DNA of 64,000 nucleotides from Bacillus sp. X1(2014) (GCF_007678255.1 NZ_VEED01000003.1:1-64000); one strand, 5' to 3'; shown: positions 54,070-63,528, numbered from the stretch's first letter. Numbers and translations: made by a program. Notes: generated from the sequence alone by a model not told the origin.

Positions 54070-55254
54070 CTATATACGTTCTTTTATAGTTGCGATAAAT
54101 GACTTTAGGTCCTTAATGTCATTTCGTTGTTTAATTAGGATTTTTCCGAACTCTATCGTTTTTTGTTTAGCAGTGATTCTGGTTTGCTCGTCCTCAATCC
54201 CATCTAAATCTGCAACATGTGCAAGTCCAATGGTTCTTCTGATTAATTCACAGCCTGCAAAGCCGAGGGCATCCCCAAAAAACTTGGATAACTGATAGTT
54301 TAAGAATGTAGAAGTTTTTGCAGCAATCTCTTTATTTTCTGTATTCCATAGGAATGAATATTGCTCCTCAAATACATTCCATACGGTTTCAATGTGGTTG
54401 ATGAAAAGATCACTTTTTTCTTCATTCACAATAACCTGGAAAAGTAGGTTCGCAAATACTTGACCTATATCAAAGCCTGCAGGTCCGTAGAAAGCAAATT
54501 CAGGGTCAATTACTTTTGTTTCAGAATTACTAGCAAACACACTTCCAGTATGTAAATCTCCATGCAGGAGGGATTCAGCCTCTGTTAAAAAGCTTTTTTT
54601 CAAGACATTTACATGAAACTTTAGTTCCTCATCATGTGAAAGAGCTACGACCGCGGGACGCAGACTATCCTCAAATTCGTTTGTATCTGCATCAATAAAT
54701 GGATCGGTAAAGATCAAATCCTCAGTGATTTTACATAATTCTGGATTGATAAATTGGTGGACACGTTCTTTTTTTACTCCAGGGCCTAATCCGTAATCCG
54801 AAGTGTAAAATAATGTCTTTGCAAGATATTCACCCAAATGTTTAGCAATTAATGGATAGGTTTCACCTTTAATAAAGCCAGTTCTTGCAATCAAAAGATG
54901 GGAAAGATCCTCCATAATAGTTACAGCAAGGACATCATCTGTGAATAATACTTCTGGAACATAATCAGGAGCAATTTGCCCGAAAATTTTTAAGGCATCT
55001 GCTTCAATCTTTGCTCTTTTCAGTGTTAATGGCCAGCTTTCACCAACTACTTTTGCATATGGGAGAGCTTGTTTGATAATAATACTTTTTCCTTTTAATT
55101 CTTCGACAATATGAAAAACAAGATTGAGATTTCCGTCGCCAATCTCCTTGCAGGAGAGCTTAGCATGCCTTGGAAAAATATTTAATTCCAGTGCAAGTTC
55201 AACAGCACTCTCGTTTGTTAATGGTTGGTATGTTTTTTGTTTTAGTAGACTCAT
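54070..55254 (-). CDS. mtnK: 5-methylthioribose kinase
   Basis: A 394-residue kinase of the aminoglycoside/choline kinase fold that phosphorylates 5-methylthioribose in methionine salvage. The catalytic loop is LLHGDLHTGSVF near 232-243, and the Mg-binding DPEFAFYGPAGFD follows near 252-264. Its transcript is headed by a SAM-I riboswitch. In B. subtilis mtnA (the isomerase) follows mtnK; here a terminator and the ArsR gene follow, so mtnA must be elsewhere or missing. GGAGGAG precedes the ATG. Confidence 0.94.
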   Translation of the reverse strand: MSLLKQKTYQPLTNESAVELALELNIFPRHAKLSCKEIGDGNLNLVFHIVEELKGKSIIIKQALPYAKVVGESWPLTLKRAKIEADALKIFGQIAPDYVPEVLFTDDVLAVTIMEDLSHLLIARTGFIKGETYPLIAKHLGEYLAKTLFYTSDYGLGPGVKKERVHQFINPELCKITEDLIFTDPFIDADTNEFEDSLRPAVVALSHDEELKFHVNVLKKSFLTEAESLLHGDLHTGSVFASNSETKVIDPEFAFYGPAGFDIGQVFANLLFQVIVNEEKSDLFINHIETVWNVFEEQYSFLWNTENKEIAAKTSTFLNYQLSKFFGDALGFAGCELIRRTIGLAHVADLDGIEDEQTRITAKQKTIEFGKILIKQRNDIKDLKSFIATIKERI

Positions 55255-55302
55255 AATGGCTCCTCCTTGTTTTTGGGAGGCTTAATCGTGCACTTAAGCA
55301 CG

Positions 55303-55332
55303 AAAAAGCCTCTTTCTCATTTGAAAGAGGCT
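55303..55332 (-). terminator. SAM-riboswitch-controlled terminator of mtnK
   Basis: On the minus strand GCCTCTTTC and GAAAGAGGC pair around AAATGA, followed by TTTTTCG. It lies between the aptamer and mtnK and should form when SAM is bound. Confidence 0.88.
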
Positions 55333-55344
55333 CGGGAAGACAAA

Positions 55345-55510
55345 TTGTCTATCGCACCTCTCATCTCTCAGAAAGATAATCCTTCTGTTGGAATTAGCAC
55401 CGTGCCTTATTTGGACTATAAGCGCATGAAGCGCCCTATTATCCAATAGGTTTAAGGTCGGTTGCTGGGCTTCAAAGGGCCAAATCCCTCAGCCAGCTCG
55501 TGATAAGAGA
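55345..55510 (-). ncRNA. SAM-I (S-box) riboswitch controlling mtnK
   Basis: The minus strand shows the S-box core in order: CTTATCACGAGC, GGCTGAGGGA, GCCC..TGAAGCCCAGCAACC, AAGGCACGGTGCTAATTCC and AGAGATGAGAGG. The intrinsic terminator lies directly downstream. High SAM should stop transcription before mtnK, so the salvage kinase is made when methionine/SAM is low. Confidence 0.96.
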
Positions 55511-55574
55511 ATATTTATTTAACTGGTAAAAATCATATCAGCAAAAAAATAATGTTGTCAATATTTTTTGAAAA

Positions 55575-56360
55575 TTAATTATAGTATTCTGGTTTTCTAT
55601 CTGTGAAAATAGGGATCTGTCTGCGGATCTCTTTGACTAAATCCATCTCAATATCTGCTGATAAAATTTCTTCGCTTTCTCCAGCTTCCGCGATCACCTC
55701 TCCCCACGGGTCGATAATTAAGGAATGCCCAGCGAACTGGTTATTAGGATCATGACCGGAACGGTTACAAGCGATGACGTAACATTGATTTTCAATGGCT
55801 CTGGCAATTAAAAGGGCTCTCCAATGAGACAATCGCTGCGCTGGCCATTCGGCAACTACAAACAGTGCCTCAGCACCTTCTGATGTATGTGAACGAATCC
55901 ACTCAGGAAAGCGAATGTCATAACAAATGGTCCCGGCAAATTTATTATTTTCTATTTCAAAAAGTCCTTTTTGAGATCCTGATTCTAAATAAACATGCTC
56001 ATCCATTAGCTTAAACAGGTGAAGTTTACTATACCGGTGAACGAGTTTACCCTCCTTATTGACGATGAGCAAAGTATTTTTTATACCGTTATCTTCGCGG
56101 TTAGCTACAGATCCGCCAACAAAATTCACTTGGTATCTTTTTGCGGCCTTTTGAAGGAAATCTATTGTCTTACTAGCATGAATATCAGAAATTTCATTAA
56201 GACGAGTTAAGTCATACCCTGTAGTCCATAGTTCTGGTAGAACAATGATATCGGGCTGCCCAGCAACAGCCTTTTCAATGAGTCTTTCAGCAGATTGATA
56301 GTTTTTATTGGGATCACCAAAGGCGATATCCATTTGTAAACATGAAATTTTTAATTTCAC
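55575..56360 (-). CDS. mtnU: Carbon-nitrogen hydrolase MtnU (omega-amidase-like)
   Basis: A 261-residue nitrilase-superfamily enzyme. The catalytic Glu (PELWTTGYD near 42-50), Lys (YSKLHLFK near 110) and Cys (GTICYDIRFPEW near 142-153) are present. In methionine salvage it is thought to hydrolyse 2-oxo-4-methylthiobutyramide, linked to glutamine-dependent transamination by MtnE. It lies between mtnK and mtnE as ykrU does in B. subtilis. The start is a GTG after CGAGGTGAAG. It has no S-box of its own. Confidence 0.9.
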   Translation of the reverse strand: MKLKISCLQMDIAFGDPNKNYQSAERLIEKAVAGQPDIIVLPELWTTGYDLTRLNEISDIHASKTIDFLQKAAKRYQVNFVGGSVANREDNGIKNTLLIVNKEGKLVHRYSKLHLFKLMDEHVYLESGSQKGLFEIENNKFAGTICYDIRFPEWIRSHTSEGAEALFVVAEWPAQRLSHWRALLIARAIENQCYVIACNRSGHDPNNQFAGHSLIIDPWGEVIAEAGESEEILSADIEMDLVKEIRRQIPIFTDRKPEYYN

Positions 56361-56484
56361 GAATCTTCACCTCGTTTGAACTTTCGGAATTTTTTCTTTA
56401 CAAGCTGTTATAAAAGTTATATCATTTGTGACTAGAATTTAACAATAGAATAACTTTTATAAATTATTAAAGCAGGTGAGAACC

Positions 56485-57669
56485 ATGAAGCAATTTCCAA
56501 CATCAGAACTTTTAAACAGTCTTCCTAAGCAGTTTTTTGCTTCACTCGTTAAAAAAGTCGGGGAATATATTTCACAGGGGTATGATGTGATTAATTTGGG
56601 GCAAGGAAACCCAGATCAGCCAACACCGGCACATATCGTAGCTAAACTTCAGGAAGCCGCGGTGAATCCATTAAATCACAAATATTCCCCCTTTCAAGGG
56701 CACCAGTATTTAAAACAAGCAGCAGCAGATTTTTATTTTAGAGAATATGGAGTACCCATTGATCCAGATAAAGAGGTGGCTATTCTGTTTGGCGGTAAAG
56801 CGGGACTTGTGGAAATCCCCCAGTGTTTGTTGAATCCTGGCGATACCATCCTCGTACCCGATCCCGGCTATCCGGATTATTTGTCAGGTGTTGCACTTGC
56901 AAAGGCCGAAATGGTTACAATGCCGCTAAGGGAGGAAAATAATTTTCTACCGGATTATAGTGAGTTGAATGGGGATATTTTAGATAGAGCAAAATTAATG
57001 TTCCTCAATTATCCTAATAATCCCACTGGTGCGGTAGCGACTCATGAATTTTTTGAAGAAACAATCAAACTGGCGAGTGAACATGATATTTGTATAGTCC
57101 ATGATTTTGCCTATGGTGCCATTGGATTTGATGGTAAGAAACCGGTGAGTTTTTTACAGGCTCAAGGTGCAAAGGAAGTTGGAATTGAAATTTATACATT
57201 ATCAAAAACCTATAATATGGCAGGCTGGCGTGTTGGTTTTGCGATTGGGAATGCGAGCGTCGTTTCTGCTATTGAACTTTTACAGGACCATTTGTATGTC
57301 AGTTTATTTGGAGCCGTTCAAGAGGCTGCTGCAGAGGCATTAACGGGACCTCAAGATTGTGTAGAGGAATTAAACGAGTTGTATGAGCGAAGAAGGAATG
57401 TATTGATTAATGGGCTTCGTTCATTGGGTTGGAATGTCAGCGCACCAAGGGGATCCTTCTTTGCCTGGCTTAAGGTTCCTGAAGGATTTTCCTCTACGGA
57501 ATTTGCTAATATTCTCCTTGAACAGGCACATATTATGGTTGCACCTGGAATTGGATTTGGTGAATTCGGAGAGGGGTATGTCCGGGTGGGACTACTTTCA
57601 ACAGAAGAACGATTAGCAGAAGCCGTCGAAAGAATTAGTCGTTTAGAAATATTCAGTTTAATTGATTGA
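56485..57669 (+). CDS. mtnE: Methionine-salvage aminotransferase MtnE
   Basis: A 394-residue PLP-dependent aminotransferase that makes methionine from 4-methylthio-2-oxobutyrate. Motifs are NLGQGNPDQPTP near 35-46, VPDPGYPDY, NYPNNPTGA near 176-184 and LSKTYNMAGWR with the PLP lysine near 238. Position between mtnU and mtnW identifies it; the aminotransferase at 5587 is a paralogue. I start at the ATG at 56485; GCAGGTGAG precedes it, and an in-frame GTG lies three codons earlier. No riboswitch precedes it. Confidence 0.93.
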   Translation: MKQFPTSELLNSLPKQFFASLVKKVGEYISQGYDVINLGQGNPDQPTPAHIVAKLQEAAVNPLNHKYSPFQGHQYLKQAAADFYFREYGVPIDPDKEVAILFGGKAGLVEIPQCLLNPGDTILVPDPGYPDYLSGVALAKAEMVTMPLREENNFLPDYSELNGDILDRAKLMFLNYPNNPTGAVATHEFFEETIKLASEHDICIVHDFAYGAIGFDGKKPVSFLQAQGAKEVGIEIYTLSKTYNMAGWRVGFAIGNASVVSAIELLQDHLYVSLFGAVQEAAAEALTGPQDCVEELNELYERRRNVLINGLRSLGWNVSAPRGSFFAWLKVPEGFSSTEFANILLEQAHIMVAPGIGFGEFGEGYVRVGLLSTEERLAEAVERISRLEIFSLID

Positions 57670-57739
57670 CATTTTATTTTTTTCTTGCGATAATGCAAAT
57701 TAAAGTTAAACACACATTAATAACTGAATAAAATACGAA

Positions 57740-57860
57740 TCGTTTTCTTATCAAGAGCAGGCGGAGGGAAAAGCCCAATGAAGCCCGGCAACCGACTTAA
57801 ACTAAAGTTTAAGCACGGTGCTAATTCTTGCAGCAACAAGGCTGATAGATGAGAAGATGT
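57740..57860 (+). ncRNA. SAM-I (S-box) riboswitch controlling mtnWXBD
   Basis: The core elements are present in order: TTCTTATCAAGAGCAGGC, GGAGGGA, GCCC..TGAAGCCCGGCAACC, AAGCACGGTGCTAATTC and TGATAGATGAGA. A terminator follows at 57873-57900. Confidence 0.96.
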
Positions 57861-57872
57861 TAGTTTGCGGCT

Positions 57873-57900
57873 AACCTCTTCTTTGTCGAAGAGGTTTTTT
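57873..57900 (+). terminator. SAM-riboswitch-controlled terminator of mtnWXBD
   Basis: AACCTCTTC and GAAGAGGTT arms followed by TTTTTAT, 28 bases before mtnW. Confidence 0.9.
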
Positions 57901-57928
57901 ATGTTTGATTAAAAGGAAGTGTTTTTTA

Positions 57929-59140
57929 ATGACTGAAATTATTGCTACATATCTACTAAATAACGAAAAGAAACCATCAAAGAAGGCAGAGGAAATTGCC
58001 CTAGGTTTAACAGTTGGATCCTGGACGAATCTACCTGAATTAGAACAAAATCAATTGCGTAAACATAAAGGAAGAGTCGTATCGGTTGAATCGAATCCCT
58101 CAGAAACAGAAGATCAAGCAGTAATCAAAATTGCCTATCCATCGATAAATTTTTCTAATGACCTCCCCGCTATCATAACTACCGTTTTTGGTAAACTTTC
58201 ATTGGATGGCGAAATAAAATTACTTGATTTGGAATTTGATGAAGGACTAAAAAGGCAGTTCCCTGGTCCAAGATTTGGGATTGATGGACTGAGGGATAAA
58301 TTAAACGTTAATAATCGACCATTATTAATGAGTATCTTTAAAGGCGTGCTCGGGAAAGACATTAATTTTTTAGTCGAACAGTTAAAACAACAAGCCCTTG
58401 GTGGTGTTGATTTGGTAAAGGATGATGAAATCCTGTTTGAAAATGAATTAACACCATTTGAAAAAAGAATTGTTGAAGGAAAAAAAGCGCTGCAAGAAGT
58501 GAATGACCAAACAGGACACCGCACTTTATATGCTGTAAACCTAACTGGCAGAACTTCGCAGCTGAAAGAAAAAGCAAGAAAGGCTGCTGAACTTGGAGCA
58601 GATCTCTTATTATTCAATGTTTTTTCCTATGGATTAGATGTGCTGCAGGAATTAAGAGAAGATGATGAAATTGCATTACCGCTAATGGCACATCCTGCTT
58701 TCAGTGGTGCATTTGCATCATCACCCGTATATGGAGTATCCCATTCCTTATTACTTGGGAAACTGCTTCGATATGCAGGTGCTGATTTGTCATTGTTCCC
58801 ATCGCCGTATGGGACAGTTGCATTAGAAAAAACGAAAGCACTGTCGATTGCTAATGAATTAACTAGTGAGGACAGTTTTAAAAAGTCTTTCCCAGTGCCA
58901 TCGGCTGGAATTCATCCTGGCTTGGTTCCATTGTTAATAGGTGATTTTGGTATTGATTCGGTTATTAATGCAGGCGGTGGAGTACATGGACATCCAGGCG
59001 GTGCCCGTGGCGGCGGTCTTGCATTCCGACAAGCGATTGAAACTAAACTCCAAGGCAATTTATTGGCTGAAGGGGCTGAAATGTATCCTGAACTTAAACT
59101 AGCACTAAAGCTATGGGGAAATGCAGAGGTAACAGTATGA
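57929..59140 (+). CDS. mtnW: 2,3-diketo-5-methylthiopentyl-1-phosphate enolase, RuBisCO-like
   Basis: A 403-residue RuBisCO-like protein that enolises 2,3-diketo-5-methylthiopentyl-1-phosphate in methionine salvage. [10 protein letters not shown] near 163-172 corresponds to the RuBisCO metal-binding region; [14 protein letters not shown] near 347-360 is the C-terminal phosphate-binding loop. AAAGGAAG precedes the ATG at 57929. mtnX starts inside its stop codon (ATGA). Confidence 0.94.
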   Translation: MTEIIATYLLNNEKKPSKKAEEIALGLTVGSWTNLPELEQNQLRKHKGRVVSVESNPSETEDQAVIKIAYPSINFSNDLPAIITTVFGKLSLDGEIKLLDLEFDEGLKRQFPGPRFGIDGLRDKLNVNNRPLLMSIFKGVLGKDINFLVEQLKQQALGGVDLVKDDEILFENELTPFEKRIVEGKKALQEVNDQTGHRTLYAVNLTGRTSQLKEKARKAAELGADLLLFNVFSYGLDVLQELREDDEIALPLMAHPAFSGAFASSPVYGVSHSLLLGKLLRYAGADLSLFPSPYGTVALEKTKALSIANELTSEDSFKKSFPVPSAGIHPGLVPLLIGDFGIDSVINAGGGVHGHPGGARGGGLAFRQAIETKLQGNLLAEGAEMYPELKLALKLWGNAEVTV

Positions 59141-59811
59141 CCAAACCTGTAATCTTTTGTGATTTTGATGGAACCGTAACGGAAAGTGATAATATTATCA
59201 AAATGATGGAAGAATTTGCTCCTCAGGGATGGGAAAACATTAAGGATCAAATTCTCACTTGCCAAATCTCCATTAATGAGGGAGTAGGAAAATTATTCTC
59301 TTTATTACCTAGTCAATTGGAGAAAGAGTTAACTGCGTTTGCGATTGAGCATGCAAAAATTCGGCCGGGATTTAAAGAATTTGTAGAATTTGCGCAAAAA
59401 GAAGAGATTCCTTTATATATTGTTAGCGGTGGGATTGACTTTTTTGTTTATCCGGTATTAGAGAAATTTGGACCATTTGCTGGTATTTATTGTAACGAAT
59501 CTGATTTTTCGGGTGAGAGAATTAAAATTCTTTGGCCGAATGAATGCGATTCATTATGTGACAATAATTGTGGCTGCTGTAAGCCGAGCATTATTCGAAA
59601 GCTAACCCATGAAAACGACAAGTTCAAGATTGTCATAGGAGATTCGGTTACAGATCTTGAGGCAGCGAAGCATGCTGATTTTGTGTTAGCAAGAGATTTA
59701 CTGCAGGAGAAATGTGAGGAATGGGGCATTAATCATCGAGGATTTAGTACGTTCTTCGAATGTATCGAGGAAATTAAAAAAAGAATTGAGGTGGGGGAAT
59801 TAAAATGTTAA
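59137..59811 (+). CDS. mtnX: 2-hydroxy-3-keto-5-methylthiopentenyl-1-phosphate phosphatase
   Basis: A 224-residue HAD-superfamily phosphatase, the step after MtnW. The catalytic motif is [10 protein letters not shown] at about 10-19, and the late [10 protein letters not shown] motif near 167-176 completes the site. Four closely spaced cysteines (C-D-N-N-C-G-C-C) near 143-150 are unusual for a phosphatase of this size. It overlaps mtnW by four bases and mtnB by seven. Confidence 0.93.
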   Translation: MTKPVIFCDFDGTVTESDNIIKMMEEFAPQGWENIKDQILTCQISINEGVGKLFSLLPSQLEKELTAFAIEHAKIRPGFKEFVEFAQKEEIPLYIVSGGIDFFVYPVLEKFGPFAGIYCNESDFSGERIKILWPNECDSLCDNNCGCCKPSIIRKLTHENDKFKIVIGDSVTDLEAAKHADFVLARDLLQEKCEEWGINHRGFSTFFECIEEIKKRIEVGELKC

Positions 59812-60425
59812 AGGAAAGATGGAATGAATTAGCAGATGTAAAAGATGAACTTGCAAATCGAGACTGGTTTATGGGTACGAGCGGTAATCTAGCGATAAAA
59901 GTTAGTGATCATCCACTTCATTTTTTGGTAACAGCGAGTGGTAAGGATAAGCGGAAACGTACAGATGAAGATTTTTTACTTGTTGATGAGTTTGGTCACC
60001 CTGTCGAACAAACACATTTAAAACCCTCAGCAGAGACACTGCTTCATGTTGAAATTTATCGAAAAACGAATGCTGGCTGCAGTCTTCATGTTCATACAAT
60101 TGATAATAATGTTATTTCAGAAATATATGGTGATCAGGGTGAGGTCACGTTTAAAGGACAAGAATTAATCAAAGCATTTGATTTGTGGGAAGAGGATGCA
60201 ACCTTAAAAATACCGATCATTCACAATTATGCACATATACCGACTCTGGCTGCTAAATTTTCTGAACAAATATCTGGGGATACGGGGGCTGTTTTAATTC
60301 GTAACCATGGAATCACGGTATGGGGGAAAACTGCATTTGAAGCGAAAAAAATTCTTGAAGCTTCTGAGTTTTTATTTCGGTATCAGTTACGGTTATTAGA
60401 ACATAAACCATACCAAATTATTTAA
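59805..60425 (+). CDS. mtnB: Methylthioribulose-1-phosphate dehydratase
   Basis: A 206-residue class II aldolase-fold dehydratase acting before MtnW. Metal-binding histidines are in SLHVHTID near 98-105 and NHGITVWG near 168-175; SGNLAIK near 28-34 and [13 protein letters not shown] precede them. GAGGTGGGGG precedes the ATG. It is part of mtnWXBD. Its substrate, 5-methylthioribulose-1-phosphate, is normally made by MtnA, which is not in this window. Confidence 0.94.
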   Translation: MLKERWNELADVKDELANRDWFMGTSGNLAIKVSDHPLHFLVTASGKDKRKRTDEDFLLVDEFGHPVEQTHLKPSAETLLHVEIYRKTNAGCSLHVHTIDNNVISEIYGDQGEVTFKGQELIKAFDLWEEDATLKIPIIHNYAHIPTLAAKFSEQISGDTGAVLIRNHGITVWGKTAFEAKKILEASEFLFRYQLRLLEHKPYQII

Positions 60426-60465
60426 AGTAGTCAAACCAACTAATAATGGAAAGGAAGAATGTAAA

Positions 60466-60996
60466 ATGGCATATATTACATTTCAAAACAAAGAAGTGCA
60501 AATAAATGTTCAAGAAGAGGTTGCAAGTTTCCTTGAATCTCAAGAAGTTATTTATGAAAATTGGGATATTAGCAAGCTTCCAAGTGCTCTGGTAGAAAAG
60601 TATCTTTTGAGCGAGGGAGAAAAAGAAGAAATTCTAAGTGTTTTTTCTGAAGAAATCGCTGATATCTCTGCTAGAAGGGGTTACAAAGCTCAGGATGTGA
60701 TTTCATTGTCAGAAAATACTCCGAATTTGGATGTCTTGCTGACAAATTTTAAAAATGAACATCATCATACAGATGATGAAGTTCGTTTTATTGTCAGTGG
60801 CCACGGTGTATTTGTCATTCAAGGCAAAGATGATGAGTTCTTTGAGGTACATCTAAATCCTGGTGACTTGATCTCTGTCCCTGAAAATACAAGACACTAT
60901 TTTACCTTAGAAGAAGACAGAAAAGTTGTCGCAGTAAGGATATTTGTAACAACCGAAGGCTGGGTTCCGATTTACGACAAGTTAGAAGTTCAATAA
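60466..60996 (+). CDS. mtnD: Acireductone dioxygenase
   Basis: A 176-residue cupin-fold dioxygenase that makes the 2-oxo acid precursor of methionine from acireductone. HHHTDDEVRFIVSG near 98-111 holds the metal-binding His and Glu, and HLNPGDLISVPENTRHYF near 130-146 holds the last His. With Fe2+ it gives the salvage product, with Ni2+ an off-pathway route; the sequence does not decide which. GGAAGGAAG precedes the ATG. It closes the operon. Confidence 0.94.
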   Translation: MAYITFQNKEVQINVQEEVASFLESQEVIYENWDISKLPSALVEKYLLSEGEKEEILSVFSEEIADISARRGYKAQDVISLSENTPNLDVLLTNFKNEHHHTDDEVRFIVSGHGVFVIQGKDDEFFEVHLNPGDLISVPENTRHYFTLEEDRKVVAVRIFVTTEGWVPIYDKLEVQ

Positions 60997-61008
60997 TAGT
61001 AGTGAAAG

Positions 61009-61040
61009 AACTGGCTGTAGTTATCTGCAGCCAGTTTTTT
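61009..61040 (+). terminator. Terminator after mtnD
   Basis: AACTGGCTG and CAGCCAGTT arms around TAGTTATCTG, followed by TTTT. Confidence 0.8.
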
Positions 61041-61093
61041 CGTGAATATCTTATTAGTTTGATGAAAAAAGGATTTGAAGAAATACGAAGAAT

Positions 61094-61137
61094 TTTGTCG
61101 TAAAACCGATATGTTTAACGAAGAATTTGTCGAAAAA
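61094..61137 (+). promoter_or_regulatory. Two Spo0A-box-like sites upstream of the Spo0E-like gene
   Basis: TTTGTCGAAAAA at 61126-61137 contains the complete 0A-box heptamer TGTCGAA, and TTTGTCGTAAA at 61094-61104 is one base off. They are on the same strand, 32 bases apart, 136-179 bases before the spo0E-like start. AAGGATTT at 61069 and GAAGAAT at 61087 also resemble a SigH promoter with a slightly short spacer. Control by Spo0A of its own phosphatase would be a feedback loop. Confidence 0.45.
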
Positions 61138-61272
61138 CGAAAGAAATAGGATGTTTTGTCTACTTTTGCGAATGTGTTTACTTTTATCAAAATTCTTGTC
61201 ATAATTCATCAAGTAGTCTAAATTTTAGTGATTTACAGTAATTGGGTAATAGGTAGGGGGAAACAAAAAATC

Positions 61273-61515
61273 ATGTACGAGTATTGTAATAACCATAATG
61301 AAATGATTGAAGAGATAAAGGAAAAAAGGCAGCTAATGATTAATAGTGCCAACTCTCTTGGGTTTACGAGTGAAGTAACTATAAAATATAGTCAAGAGCT
61401 GGATGAATTAATAAACGAATATCAAAAGGCCATGGAAGGATCCTCGAGGCCAAATGATGAAATCAAGCTTGCTTTTAAACAGATGATTATGATTTGGCCT
61501 AAAATATTGATTTAA
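61273..61515 (+). CDS. Spo0E-family aspartyl-phosphate phosphatase
   Basis: An 80-residue protein. The Spo0E signature SQELDELI lies at residues 40-47 between two amphipathic helices. Such proteins remove phosphate from Spo0A~P and so delay sporulation. The last 25 residues extend beyond the core. I start at the ATG at 61273; AGGTAGGGGG lies 12 bases upstream, slightly far. It is a single gene behind candidate Spo0A boxes. Confidence 0.88.
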   Translation: MYEYCNNHNEMIEEIKEKRQLMINSANSLGFTSEVTIKYSQELDELINEYQKAMEGSSRPNDEIKLAFKQMIMIWPKILI

Positions 61516-61561
61516 TAACAATGCAAAAAACCATCTCGAATAGGCCCCGTTAAATGAAATC

Positions 61562-62299
61562 CTATGAAAAAATATCAATAATGTACACCATGACAAGCAG
61601 TCCCATGATAAATGCATAGGTGGACACCCGCTCATTTCCGTCTCCATGGCTTTCGGGTATCAATTCCTTATAAATAATAAATAACATAGCTCCGGCTGCA
61701 AAAGAAAGCCCATATGGTACAAGACCTTGTACATATGATGTCAAAAAATATCCTAATAATGATGTAACGATTTCAATGGCTCCCGTTAATGTCGCTATAA
61801 TGAAGGCCTTCCACTTACCTATCCGCTGATTAATTAAAAATAATGCGACAAGAAGGCCTTCTGGTGCATTTTGAAATCCAATTGCCAAAGCGATAAGATT
61901 TCCTGTATCGCCCTGCTCCGATGCGTAACTGACGCCAACTGACAATCCTTCAGGAATATTATGCAGAGTAATCGCAGAAATAATTAAAAGGGCTTTCTCG
62001 TCAAATTGAATTCCAGTTTTGTTATGCTGTAAGTCAATATGAGGGATATTTTTTTCTAATAGAGTCAGCGTCCAAACTCCTAGACAGATTCCTACAAAAA
62101 GGGATGCAAATCCACCGTATTTCAATGCCTCTGGGATTAAACCTATCGTAGAAGCTGCCATCATAATACCAGCACTAAAAGCTAATAAAACATCCTTCCA
62201 ACGATGTGTAATAGAATGTTGAATAAATAGAATGATTAGTGCACCTGCTCCTGTAGATAGCGCCGAAAGTACACTGCCAAAAATAACCTCAGTCATCAC
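61562..62299 (-). CDS. ZIP-family metal transporter
   Basis: A 245-residue transporter with eight probable membrane segments. HNIPEGLSVG near 115-124 and QNAPEGLLVA near 145-154 are the metal-binding helices of the ZIP family; the loop before them is Lys/Asn/His-containing. It probably imports zinc or another divalent cation. AAGGAAGG precedes the GTG start, with an ATG as the next codon. Confidence 0.9.
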   Translation of the reverse strand: MMTEVIFGSVLSALSTGAGALIILFIQHSITHRWKDVLLAFSAGIMMAASTIGLIPEALKYGGFASLFVGICLGVWTLTLLEKNIPHIDLQHNKTGIQFDEKALLIISAITLHNIPEGLSVGVSYASEQGDTGNLIALAIGFQNAPEGLLVALFLINQRIGKWKAFIIATLTGAIEIVTSLLGYFLTSYVQGLVPYGLSFAAGAMLFIIYKELIPESHGDGNERVSTYAFIMGLLVMVYIIDIFS

Positions 62300-62703
62300 A
62301 TAATTCCTTCCTTATCCAATAATCCTAATCCAGACATCTACAAAATTAGACATGACCTGTGATTTTTATCATTGTTTATATCTAAATATTTCATATAGTT
62401 ATATTAGTACTATTTATCAAATATTTACATCACGATTAACTACATATCTTACCACAACTTGTCATAACTTCAAATTGTTAATACTTTTAATTCTACCTCT
62501 TAGAAACGGCATAAAGATTTGTTTGAAGTCTTTTAATCATCACTAGTTTAAGTAAAATTCAGTAAGAAAATAAGAAATCTATCATTGTTTGGTACTATGC
62601 TTCTGTTGCGATACATATATCGTTAATAAAAGCATTTTTCAACCATAAGGGAGCAAACGCTTTCACTAAATCTAGAGATCATATGGAGGAGGGAAATTCC
62701 TAC
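62300..62703. other. Spacer between the ZIP gene and etfB
   Basis: About 400 bases without a convincing gene; a 64-codon open frame at 62352 has no ribosome site. The right end holds a cre-like site and the etfB ribosome site. The two outward-facing promoters are presumably here; I cannot place either firmly. Confidence 0.4.
62652..62665 (+). promoter_or_regulatory. cre-like CcpA site upstream of etfB
   Basis: AGCAAACGCTTTCA matches the cre consensus at 12 of 14 positions, including the central CG. CcpA control of etfBA and fatty-acid oxidation genes is known in B. subtilis. Confidence 0.4.
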
Positions 62704-63528
62704 ATGCATATTGTCGTATGTGTCAAACAAGTACCCGATACAAAAATTATTAAAATCAACCCAAAAACGAACACACTCGACCGCCGCAGTGCACCTGCCA
62801 TCTTGAACCCTTACGATGCCCACGCTGTTCAGGAGGCGGTAACAATCAGGGAAAGAACTGGGGGTACCATTTCCGTTTTATCAATGGGTCCGCCGCAAGC
62901 GACTGATATCATTAAAAAGAGTGTAGAAATAGGTGCAGATAAAGGATATCTAATTTCAGACCGTGCCTTTGCAGGAGCAGATACTCTGGCAACTAGTTAC
63001 GCTCTTTCGAAAGCATTAGAAAAAATCAATAAAGAACACCCGGTAGATATGATTATTTGTGGAAAGCATGCAATTGATGGTGATACAGGACAAGTTGGGC
63101 CTGGAATCGCAAGAAGAATGGATATCCCGCCAATAACCAATGTAATTGAAGTGACAGAAGTCAATCAGAAAGAAAAGACAGTACTGATAAAACGAAAATT
63201 AACAAACGGCTATGAATTGATTCAATCGGAACTACCTTGCTTATTAACCGTTGAAAAAGAAATTAATGAGATTGAGTATTCACCAATGCCCAATATGGTT
63301 CAAGCAGCAAGGTATGAACCCATTATTTGGGCAGTAAGTGACTTTGAAAATGTTGAACGCTCGCAGCTCGGACTAAAAGGTTCACCAACAATTGTGGGGA
63401 AAATGTTTACGCCGCCTCGTCCTGAAGGTGGTAAAAGACTAGAAGGTGCTGCAGATGAGCAGGTCAAGCAGCTTATGGACCTTTTGATGGAGAAGAAGGA
63501 ACTATTAACAATCCAGACATCTAATTAA
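62704..63528 (+). CDS. etfB: Electron transfer flavoprotein beta subunit
   Basis: A 274-residue cytoplasmic subunit that, with EtfA, takes electrons from acyl-CoA dehydrogenases. It begins MHIVVCVKQVPDT, and GADKGYLISDRAFAGADTLATSYAL is the expected nucleotide-binding region near 83-107. GGAGGAGGG lies nine bases before the ATG at 62704; a longer reading starts inside that site and is rejected. etfA follows 35 bases downstream. Confidence 0.95.
   Translation: MHIVVCVKQVPDTKIIKINPKTNTLDRRSAPAILNPYDAHAVQEAVTIRERTGGTISVLSMGPPQATDIIKKSVEIGADKGYLISDRAFAGADTLATSYALSKALEKINKEHPVDMIICGKHAIDGDTGQVGPGIARRMDIPPITNVIEVTEVNQKEKTVLIKRKLTNGYELIQSELPCLLTVEKEINEIEYSPMPNMVQAARYEPIIWAVSDFENVERSQLGLKGSPTIVGKMFTPPRPEGGKRLEGAADEQVKQLMDLLMEKKELLTIQTSN

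Noticed and set aside
62352..62546. Plus-strand open frame of 64 codons between the ZIP gene and etfB
   Set aside because: No ribosome site and a Tyr/Ile/Thr-rich, low-complexity composition expected from random AT-rich DNA.
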